DNA from: Adineta steineri
Taxonomy: Eukaryota > Rotifera > Eurotatoria > Adinetida > Adinetidae
NCBI GenBank assembly: GCA_905250115.1
Contig: CAJNOI010000106.1
Span: 1-64,000 of the forward strand
Direction of reading: 5' to 3'
DNA length: 64,000 bases
Each line of letters opens with the position of its first letter. Position 1 is the first letter of the stretch. Positions 1 through 11,600 of this stretch are shown here, piece by piece. The translations under genes were made by a program, and so were the position numbers. Under the pieces are notes generated by a model. It was given only the letters and a program-made list of their open reading frames with translations, made no database searches and had not been told where the DNA came from.

Positions 1-535
1 TTTTTTTTCTTCTTATGTGCTCTTCTTTCAGTTAGCCACTCAACAAGCCTTCATTGATGTATATGTATAGCGAGACAGAGAGAGAGATAGAGACAGAGAA
101 ATAGAAAGCGACCGAGAAAGATGCGTGCATTTGATTTTCATTCATTGAGTAGTGTTTTTACTCACACCATCGATCACTACAATTGCAAATAATAATCAAC
201 ATTGGACGAGAGACAGAACGACGAAGGGATGTTATTAGCGGCTAAGGAACAAAATAAGTTGATGGTTGTTAAAACAAATGATGAGAGGCATATGTATGCT
301 GTCCGTTATTTCTTTTATAAATCATAAATATTGACAACATACAGATAGGTTTATTTTATATATATTTCTTTTAGATATATAAAATGTTTGATATATACAT
401 ATATAAAGAATGATTACTAACACATACCATTAAATCAAACAATAATTTACTTTTAAATGATGACAATAATATATTTCAATTCATGTCTATCGTCTTATTT
501 ATATACAATAAAAATTACTAGTAAGAAAATTTAAT
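1..535 (+). promoter_or_regulatory. 5' flank / possible 5' UTR of the FARP-like gene
   Basis: No convincing coding exon is seen. The stretch opens with a pyrimidine tract ending in CAG that resembles a splice acceptor, so an upstream non-coding exon may lie here. The rest is AT-rich with simple GA-rich runs near 75-120. A short open frame near 229-327 has no recognisable content. Confidence 0.35.
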
Positions 536-3500
536 ATGACGACGACTACTACAACAATAACAAAAACGAAAGCGGGGAAACAAATACCATGTAAAGTTCG
601 TATGCTTGATGATCAAGAATTACCATTTCATATAGATGTAAGTATACAATTGTTGTTTGTAATAACATTTTTATCGATGTCAAGTACTATTAATCATAAC
701 AGTTGATTCTATGATATATTTGTCAAAAAAAAGTCGAGAAAAGAATGCGCTAGATAACTCAAGTTAATTGCTGTAAATGTATGTGCGTGTCTATCATCAT
801 CGTTATTCTGGTGATGAAATACGAGTTATTATCACAAGTAATTCTCTTATGTATTGATTCTACACACACACATGTGTATCTGATTGATTGATTTGACCGA
901 ATTATTATGAAATATTGTAATTTATTTTTTAGCCAAAGGCTATTGGACAAGATTTGGTTAATACAGTTTGCAAATATATTGATTTACTTGAACGAGATTA
1001 TTTTGGTTTGGAATACTTAGATAGACATCGAAATGTTGTATGTATTATTCTTTTCTATTATTATTATTATTACTATTACTATCGATTTTTGAAGTGTTGG
1101 CTTGAATTGGATAAACCTATACTTAAACAAGTTACAGAAACAAAATTTTCATTTTGTGTCAAATTTTATACACCTGATCCAGGACAATTGGAAGAAGAAT
1201 TTACTAGGTAATATATGTATATATATATCTTTCTAATCTTAATATTGTATATTGAAGATATCTTTTTGCTTTACAAATCAAACGTGATCTTGCTCTTGGT
1301 ACATTATTATGTAGTGATAATACTGCGTCTTTGCTTGCTTCTTATATTGTTCAAGGTATGCAATTATATTTCATTTCTATTTTATTTCTTTGATTGTAAT
1401 TCTAGCGGAAATTGGTGATTATCTTGAAACATATAATAATAATCCTAGTTATTTAAATCAACGAAAATATTTTCCACATCAAACTCCTGAACATGAAATT
1501 CGTATAATGAATTTTCATAAAAATCATCTGTAAGTAAAATAATCCTTACAAATCATGAATTTATTTCAAGTATTTTATTAAAGTGGACAACATCCAGCTG
1601 ATGCTGATCTTAATCTACTTGATACAGCACGTAAAGTTGAATTATATGGTATTAAAATGCATACAGCTAAAGATCATGAACAAGTTAATCTGAATTTATC
1701 TGTTGCACATATGGGGATACTTGTCTTTCAAAATATAACAAAAATTAATACATTTTCCTGGGCAAAAATTCGTAAATTAAGTTTTAAACGTAAAAAATTT
1801 CTAATTAAATTACAACCAGAAGGATATGTAAGATTTTTCTCTTTTTTTATCTTCAACAAAAATAAGTTTGTATATTTTTAAAGGGTTATTATAAAGATAC
1901 AGTCGAATTTTATTTCGATACACGTGATGAATGTAAAAATTTTTGGAAAAAATGTATTGAATATCATGCTTTCTTTCGTTGTGTGACAATACAACGTTTA
2001 CATCGTTCAAAAACGAAATTATTATCACGTGGTTCATCATTTCGATATCATGGTCGAACACAAAAAGAAATTGTTGAATATGCACGTGAATGTTATAATA
2101 AAAATCGAACATTTACTAGGTAGAAAAAAAAGAAAGAAAATTTCAAAATGAAATATCTTCATTTGTTTTAGATCTTATTCAAATACACGTACAGTTGCAC
2201 CAGTAACAAATCGAACACATCGTTCACCAGTATCAACAATAAAACCATCGGATACAGTTGAATCTGTTCGTCATCATCGGCATCAAACTGGTATTATAAA
2301 TGATACAGCGGATGTTTATCAACAAGTTTATCATGATGATTCATCCACACATGGTAGTCGAACGTTAGATTCAAGATTTAGTCGTGATAAATATGATTTA
2401 TCTGATGAACAAAATACAGATGAGGACGAAGATGAACTTATACAAAAAACAACAAATGGAGTATCATCATCATCTACACGTATTTATAGAAGTAGTGAAC
2501 CATTTCAAATTGATAATAATCATATCACACAAGTTCAACATCCGATTGATCAAATTGATAACGGTAAATCTTTATATTAAAGAAATAAATAGTGATGTAA
2601 TAAAAGGGAATTAAGTTACTATTCCCATGTGTCATCATTGTTGTAATCATAATCACGCCATTACTAGTTAAATTCTCTGATAGAATTGTTCATTTATACT
2701 AAAAGAAAAGTCTTTTCGTGACATTTCCGTAATGAATCGGAAAGAGTTGAAGTACTTATATTCAAGTATCAGATACTTCAAATTTTAGATGAAATATTCT
2801 TTTTAATACGCAACATTAAAATCGAATATTATGGTTCAATATTATTGTACTTTAAAACAGAGATTTTTATAATTATCAAAATTTTCGAAGTTGAGCGATG
2901 TTTTTCAAAATAACATTTGGTATTATCATTACTAGTGAAACAACATATTTAGATTTAATGAATTGTGAAAAAACTCAAAAGGATTTATTCCCTTAGGCTT
3001 CTCTCTTTTTTTCTCTCCAATAAACATTCATTACACTACACCACATTTTTGGGGAAAAAGAACAGAATATCGTACATTTAATACAATTATTTTCCTATGA
3101 ATAGATTCTATCATCTCTAAGTTGTTCGAGAAAGTTTACTTTCATTGAATCTACTCTCATGACTATATTTGACGATTATATTACTTTGTAAGTTCAATTA
3201 TCTTAAGAAGGATATATACACTTCAACTCGAAGATCGATCTATAAATAATGTAACGATAGTGCATATAATTGAAATAGAGTAAGAGTACATTTTTTTTTA
3301 CTTTTCGTATATGATATAGATCTACTACATATGTATTATAAATATAACGACAGTCTATAGTCATTTTTGAATATGAAATATTCATTAGAAAAAAAATGTT
3401 TATTATCTACTTTCATCTGTAAAGATGTGTTATCTTATTGAAAGAAGTTCTTTGGTAATAAAATAAGATTAGTTCGGGAAAAAATAATTGGATCTATGAA

Positions 3501-6500
3501 TAGATATATATTAATCAAAACATTGTTTATATATATATATTTTAATGAATGTATGTTTTATCTGATTTTATAACTGAAGTAAAATTTCGGAATATTTAAA
3601 AATTAATTTTTATATGTAAAATCAAGTTTATATATAAGAGTAATTATTTATCTATTAGCTATTATTGACGTCATCGATGTTTTTTATAGAATAATTTTTA
3701 TAACTAAATATTTTCATTTCGTTTATCTAATTGAATTCAAACCTCTTTACACTATTACTTCTAAACTAATAATCAATCAGAAAATACAATCTGATTTGTT
3801 TTTTTCTCGTACTCAGATATCTACTAAGAATATATTTCTCCATTTAGTGATCAAATTTTAGTTTTTTTTACTATTATTTACACTATTGGGAATAAACAAT
3901 AAGTTTATCTAGTAATGATATATTTTCTACTACGATGATCCAATTTATGAATAGTATGCGCTTTCTATTTGATGACATATATATATATATGTTGACAAAG
4001 TATATTTACTTTATATGACAACGGAAGAATTAACACAAAGTATTTTTACTCATAGTTGTTCTATTTCCTTTTCTTTCTTATCCTATGAAGTACTTGAGAA
4101 GAAAAATCTATTTGAACATTCATTCACAAGAATCTTTTCATAGTTATTAAATGAGTTCAAATTGAAGATACAAACATTACAAGTTTATTATTGATAATGA
4201 CTCTAGTTCATATGTTTAATTATCCTCTTGTTAACCGAAGTCGTTTCTCTCATTGTCGGTGCCCTTGAATGCAATACTAAAGGATATTCATTCTTTTTTT
4301 TTTCATTGCATTATTGATCAAACTGAATTCTATGGCTTGATTGAAACAAAAAAAACTAAGTTTTATTCTATATATTATAGAAGATTCATTACCAACAACA
4401 AATCGTCGACATATTAGTGGAACAGTTAATAGTCATCGATCTGTACCGCCTTTAACAAGTAGTACACCACCACGACGATTATCAAATACTGAACAGCAAA
4501 TTCTAACAGCAACACATCGATTAAATCTTGGCAAACAAATAAAAATGATAGATAATGATAGTATTGATATTGAAAGTCCAACTAAAATGTAAATATATAG
4601 TTGAAATTAAATAAGATAATTTAAATATATGTTTTTTAAGATCTTCAATGAATGAAAATATGTATTCAACTTCATCACCTTTGTCTATTTTAACATCACC
4701 CTATAATAAAACGGAAGAATCAGCTGTAGATGAATCTAGAGTAAATAAATAAGATAATGAATATATACACATATATTTAATTTATTTCCTGTAGACTCGA
4801 ACAATACCAGTTATTCATGAATACCGATCGCCAAGAACACCTGTATGTACGATTGAATCAAGAAGTACAAGTCGACATCAACAATCACGTATGTATTGTT
4901 TGTTAAACTGAAAATTTTAAGAAAAGATTTTGTACAGTAAATCGATATTGCAAAGATTTCTTTGATTCCACTCCGTTCAATTAGCTTTTCGATCTAATGA
5001 AAAATAATTTTATCTTACCTTGTTTATTTAGCATCGAGATCAATCCCTTCAACATCGTATCGAGCAAGTCCTCCAATGGCGGGCATTCCGGTAATATTTT
5101 GTTTTTCTATTACATGGCTAGTGTTTAAAAACAAATTTCAATTATTTAGCGATTAATTGGTAGTGTTCATCCTTCATCATTATCAACAACAACTCTACCA
5201 ACATCTGTTTCATCAACAATGATAATACCATCTATTCATGATCGATCATTTTTTATATGTAAAGAACTTTTAATGACTGAACGAACATATAAAAAAGATA
5301 TTGAAGTTGTTGCTGAACATTTTCGTCGAGAATTAATGCTTGCTATTAATCATTATCAAGATTCTTATATGACTGATGAATATAATTTTGAAAATGAAAC
5401 ATTAATACATTTATCTGATGTTTTATTTACACATCTATTACCTATTTATACTTTTCATGCACATTTTCTTCGACAACTTGAACAACGAATATCAATATGG
5501 TAAGAAAAAGACAAAAGGATTTCGGTTCTATTTTGTCTAATTTAGGGAAACACGTTCTATACCGGGTAATGAATGTCTTCCGATTGATAAAATGGCTCAA
5601 CAAATTGGAGATTTAATGATGAATTTAATTGAAATCTTACCCGTAAGTAAATAAGAATATATTTTTTTGTTTGTATTACTTTTATATTTATTTATATAGA
5701 GATATGAACGTTATATAGAAAATTATGATCGTTTATTAACTGAACTTGAATATATCCTCAAACATAATCGACGTTTCGAAATAATTTATAAAGAATTCGA
5801 ATCTGAAAAATTTTGTTATTTATCATTCATATCATTTTTAATCAAACCATTACAAAGACTTTTACATTACGAATATTTATTTGAAAGTATGATTTTTTTT
5901 TCATAGAAATAAAATTTTTCTATTTCATTTATTTATTTTAGAACTACTCATTTATTATAAAAATAATGATTATGAAATTGAATATCAAGATTGTTATGGA
6001 ATATTTATTAAAATTCAAGATTTAATTGAAAATTTTGCTGAATCATTAACATTATTGGTATATAAACTTGTTTTATTTAAAGTAGAAATCGAAAGCATTA
6101 TATAGAAAAAATTCGATACTTTACTAATCGGAATAATATATGCAATCCAAATAAAAGATGTCTATACAGGCATTTGGGAGAATTGAATTTTTCAATGACT
6201 CTGTATGCGATAAGATAGAGAGTTATCCTTAGGAATCGAAAACTAGAGTAATTAAAATGGTAGGTTTTTTTCTCTATCATTATATTCATTTCTTTTTCCT
6301 TGACGTGGACCAATGTTATTTACTTTTATTCAATTAAAATAAATGACAGGAAACAGACTCGTTGCAATAGGGGAACGTATGAGGAATTGTCAAGGTCAAT
6401 GGATAGTTAATATTCATGATTGTCAATTGTTTTGAAGAGTGTGAAGTGGTAAAATCTGACAGAAAGTAATTCAGTAAAAAAGAATGTTGTATTTTCAAAG

Positions 6501-8319
6501 AGTTAATTTATGCTCGTCTTGTTATATATTCCATTGGGAATAAGATGTGTAACGAAATTTATTTTTATTTTCTAGCTAAATCGGCAAAAATTAATTGAAC
6601 TCCAACGTGATCTGATTGGTGTGGATAATCTCTCGAGTCAATATGATCGCGTAAGTGAATTTGTAACTGCCTGAAAATATTTCTAAATTCAATTTTTTCG
6701 TTTGTTTAGCAATTCATACGTGAAGGTTGCCTTCAAAAATTATCACGAAAAGGATATCAACAACGAATGTTTTTTTTAGTAAATTTATTAGTTTTGTTTT
6801 TTTGTAAAACTATTTCGAATTTTCATCTAGTTCTCTGATGTACTACTTTATTGTGCTCGTAGTTCAAGTCCTGTACTTCAATTTAAACTTCATGGTGAAC
6901 TATCATTAAGAACAATGACAGTTAGTATTGATTATTTATAGTCATATTAATACAATAGTTTCTATATTTTTTTTCAGGTTGAAGATAGTGATGAACATGT
7001 TAATATTCCTAATTCTATTACTATCTATACTGGCAATCGATCATTACTCGTAGTAGCAAGGTATATATACTTTTGATATTTTATGAAAGAAAATAACGAG
7101 GATCAGTCGAGGTTTTGCGGCTTCCTCTCCCGTTACAGACCTTAACAGCTGGAGCCAAAGGTCATTGGGTACAAATCAAGGCAGCCACTCATTCCAATGG
7201 TTTGGAATGTGAAGAAAGAACCGCAAATAGCTCAGACTATTCTAAAACTACTGGATATAACCAAGAATAATCTTTCAATGCCAAGAGATACGTTTTCTGT
7301 CAGAAATAAGGGAGGACCAAGGACTTAAAGGTAGTGGCGTAATCGAAAATTTAAGGATGATGAGGCTTAACCCCAAAACTGTCTAGTCTCTTGGATTTTT
7401 TGATTGACAAGTTCGGTAACTAAAAAATCCGGCTGATGGGGTTAAGCCCCAGTGTGGTTACGCTACTACTTAAAGATCATCAGATGTCTTTGATACGAAC
7501 ATACATGAATTTTATATCTTTAATATTAATGTTTGAAATATCTACAGAAGATATTCTTGATTTTATTTTAGTTCACCAACTGAAAAGAAAAAATGGTTAC
7601 ATGATTTAAAATATGCTATTGAAAATCTTAAAATAAATTCTGATGATCAAAAACATCAATATTCAGCTACGTTGAAATCCAATGGTAAGAAACGCATGAA
7701 ACAAATGTGTTTCTATTCAAATTTTTTATTTAGCATCATCAGAAAATCTTGAACATTCAGTTGTTGGAACACTTGATGATGATAATATGAGTCAAATTGA
7801 TCGTTCATGTGTACAACATCGTGCTAATACAACTATGCATGTATGTTGGCATCGAAATTTATCTGTATCAATACATGATCATCGGCAAACAATTAAAAAT
7901 CAATTAAGTGGTTATTTATTACGGAAATTTAAAAATTCAAATGGTTGGCAAAAATTATGGGTTATTTTTACAAATTTTAGTTTATTCTTTTATAAAACTT
8001 ATCAAGTTAGTTATTTGATTTTTTCGTCTATAAAAATAATCATTTGATTTCTGTATTTATTAAGGATGATTACCCATTGGCATCATTACCTTTATTAGGA
8101 TATCGTAGTTCATTACCATCCGAATTCGATGGTGTTAATAAAGATTTTGTATTTAAACTTCAATTTAAAAATCATGTTTATTTTTTTCGAGCTGAAAGTC
8201 AATATGCTTTTGATCGGTAAATAATAAAAAAATATTTTAATTTTTCTATTTAATTTCTTTCGTTTTCAATTAGATGGATCGAAGTTGTATCAAGTGCAAC
8301 AACAACAACTAGTCAATAA
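536..8319 (+). CDS. FARP: FARP-like FERM, RhoGEF (DH) and double PH domain protein
   Basis: A multi-exon gene starting [18 protein letters not shown]. The FERM domain begins with [20 protein letters not shown] and continues through [20 protein letters not shown] and an F3/FERM-adjacent block ([18 protein letters not shown], then [17 protein letters not shown]), which closely parallels vertebrate FARP1/2. A serine-rich linker follows, then the DH domain ([20 protein letters not shown] to [15 protein letters not shown]), a first PH domain (about 6.71-7.62 kb) and a second PH domain ([20 protein letters not shown], about 7.9-8.28 kb). The order FERM-FA-DH-PH-PH matches the family. Family members are membrane-linked Rho/Rac exchange factors acting in dendrite and synapse development; that role is inferred here. 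The stop is TAA at 8317-8319, with AATAAA at 8526. It converges on FOXRED1. A 1.8-kb intron separates the FERM part from the rest; phases agree across it, so I read one gene. Confidence 0.9.
2564..4380 (+). other. Large intron of the FARP-like gene
   Basis: The donor follows the codons for ...IDQIDN and the acceptor precedes the codons for DSLPTTN; both are phase 1, giving a clean join. The interior is AT-rich with many stops, and I see no coding exon or terminal inverted repeat in it. It could hold a second promoter, but nothing shows that. Confidence 0.6.
7331..7469. mobile_element. 139-bp MITE-like inverted-repeat element in a FARP intron
   Basis: The left end GTAGTGGCGTAATC is matched by the inverted right end GGTTACGCTACTAC. 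Just inside, GGCTTAACCCC pairs with GGGGTTAAGCCCC. The hexamer TTAAAG sits directly outside both ends (7325-7330 and 7470-7475), as expected of a target-site duplication. There is no coding capacity. The 230 bp to its left (about 7100-7330) are also less AT-rich than the surroundings and may be another repeat remnant. The superfamily is uncertain; a TTAA core could suggest piggyBac, but the termini do not abut TTAA symmetrically. Confidence 0.7.
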
Positions 8320-8622
8320 AAATCTTCTGATAAAAATTTCATCTATTGTTTTTCTTTTTTTTTATATGACATCAAAGGGAGTTATTTTAGTGTTCTGTTT
8401 CTGTTCTTTTGTAGAAAACACTCATAAATGTGATGATCGCTCGAATATTATTCATCTCATTTTTCTTTTTGTACAAAAAACAAAAACTTATTGTTGTTGA
8501 TGTATTGTTTGAATGCTATTAGATAAATAAAATTTATATTTCTTTTCTCGTGCAATTACGATCATGAAAAAAAGAAAAGATGATTTCAAAAATATAAAAT
8601 AGATTTTTATTGTTGAGTTTTT

Positions 8623-11600
8623 CTAAACAATCATAGGCTCAAATATTGGAGTATTATTAACAACACGTTGAAAACCAAAACGTGTTAAATCAATTGATTG
8701 ATATTTAAGATCAACTAAATATTCAGATAGAGCTCGACCGATAGCAGGTCCATGTTGTAAACCATGTCCACTTGAACCATTAGCAAAAAAGAAATTCTTT
8801 TGTTGAGGATGTGGACCAATGATAAGACTTGAAAAATATTAAAATAAATATTTCAAATATTTCAAAAAAATAATATATTACTTTTGATCAAAATAATTAT
8901 AATCATAAAAACCACACCAAGCACTTTTGAGCTAAAAATATTCAAACAAATAATTATGAAAGAAATACGCCTTGTAGATAAAAAAAACAGTATCAACTTC
9001 ACGTTGAGAATATCTTTATACTATACTTAAAATAGCTTTTAGTTTTTATCAAAAGATCTAATATTTTGATTATAGTCTTTAACGCAAAAATTTTGATACG
9101 TATTTGTATATATGTCCTATCATGATGTAAATCTTTTACTCGTATTTAAAAATCAATGAATAAAATTTATTATACTTTTAAAGTTTCAAAACTTGGTATA
9201 CGGCTAGCCAATACTGGCCATATTTGTTCTTCAAATACGGAATAATCTACTTCGAGATTATTTTCAGATTTGTCATTATCCTAAAAAATAAAAAATTAAA
9301 CGGAATCTGAATATAATGAATATTTTCTTTTATTTACTTCACTCGGGCTACATCCACATATATATGTATTATTTAAACCTTCTGGTCGAAAGTAAACACC
9401 GGATACATCAACAAATAATGGAGCTAATGGACCAGGTCCATTCAATGATTCAAAAACAAATATGTAACGTTTTCTAAAACGAAAATATAAACGATTGAAT
9501 TATATTAAATTCTATCACTCATCAATATAGTCATGTTTTTGAGTAATAGGAAATATATTGTGATTAATATTTTATTTGATATATAAAATTCATTGTATTT
9601 CTATTCGTATGAATAAAGCATTGAAGATATACATTAGATATATAGTAAACAAATGATAACATTAGTAAGACACCGAAAAAGGACAAATCAATCAGTTTCA
9701 TCGTCTTTTTTCTTAGTACACAGAACAGAATAGTGTGGTATAGTCAGGAAAATGATGTTACGCTTCAACGGTTCTACTTTTGCTTGTTACATACAATTTT
9801 TTTTGTACTTTTTTTTCATCAATCGTAGTCCTTCTGTTTATTGAGAGAAAGAAAAAAAAAATTTTCTCTTCAGGGTCATTTGGCGTCCTAATCGGTCTTA
9901 AATCTGAATGTGTTGCTATTAATGGATACTGACGGTTTCCCTTTAGCAGCAATAAGTGAGAGAAGTACTGAAAATGATACAATGACATCAATTAATTCAA
10001 TTAAACGTGATCCACGAGCTCCACTTCGTCCAATTGATTCAATTGGTGGTATAGAAAATGGAAGTGTTTCAAGTCGAAAATTTGATCAACCAGCAGTTTT
10101 AGAAACAAATACTCGTTCAGGACAATTAAATGAACGAGTTTCAACAAATACGGGTCGTTCAGGACAATTAAATGAACGAGTTTCATCAAATACGGATCGT
10201 TCAAGAAAATATAATCAATTTGAAGTAACAAGTATTCAAGATGAAGATGATGAACGAGATAATAAATATATATCAGAACGACCAAGTCAATTAACAGTTG
10301 GTGGTGATAGTACAATGGTTTCATCGTATACAACAGGTGGAGAAAATGATATTATCGAAATTCATCAATTTAGTTTAGCTGATATTGATGCTTATCTAGA
10401 TATTTATTTTGAAACACTTCATAGTCGTTTAAGACATTATATTGGACAAGATGAACAAATACAACAATTTCGAATAGCAATGAAAAATCGAATAAGTAAA
10501 AGATATATGAAAAACTTGATTTTTTTCGATTTCGATTTCTATTATTAGATACAAATCCAAATGCACGTGAATTTCAAAATGTTCTTCTTGGAAAAATGAA
10601 TGGTGAAGTTTTAGCTGCAATAACAATGGCATTTCCTGATGAAACACCAACTATATCACAAGCATCACAAATTCTACAACAAAATTCATGTTTATCATCA
10701 ATACGTCGATGGTTTATACAAAAAGCAAATTATATTCCAACACATATGGAAGAATGTTATATTGAAATGATTGGAGTTAAAAGTGGTTATAGAAATAATG
10801 GTATTGGTACAGCTATGCTTGAATGTGTAGAACAATTTGCTCGACAAGCTGGTGCTAGTCGTTTAACAGTACATACAAATGGACCACAATCACGACATTA
10901 TTTTGAACGTTATGGTTTTACTCTTGATAATTCAGATAGTTCAGCTTTTTGGAAATGGGTAATTGAACGACAAAGTATCGATAAATTAACCAGAAATCTG
11001 GCATCTGTTGAAGATAATGACTATGCTGCAAATAGTTATATTAATGAGAGTATGACTGAAAGTGTTGAGCGATCGTAGAATTATTATTCTCAGAAAAAAT
11101 TTAATAAAAATGTATATAAAAAAAAAGAAGATAAATGTAAAATTTTTACCTTGGTTCAACAGGTAATGCAACTGGATATTCACCAGCAACACCAATACCA
11201 GCCATTTTAGCTACTTCACCAGCCCAAGGACCAGCAGCATTGATAAAGAATGATGAATCCATTGGATATATTCTATTATTATCTGCAGAAAGAATCTAAA
11301 TAGATTTTGATCAATTAGGAAGTGATGTCATAGTTCACAAAATGAGAGAACGATTCTATGAATATGAACACTATTGTCTATAGAAACTGATTAATCTTTG
11401 ATCTGATAAATTATGATTTATTTTAAACGGAAGTTGCTTATCAATCTATCTATCGATAAAGACAGGTTTGTACCTAAATATCTATGAGAGAAAAATGACC
11501 ATGTAAATATATATTTGTAAAGTTAAATGCGTATTTCTTTTCTTGTTCTGCTTTGCAATACATACATAAGTGATTAAATCTTATTGGTAAAAAATTTGAT

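Noticed and set aside
229-327. Short plus-strand open frame upstream of the FARP gene
   Set aside because: About 32 codons, AT-rich, no domain, and no phase-matched splice link to the FARP start.
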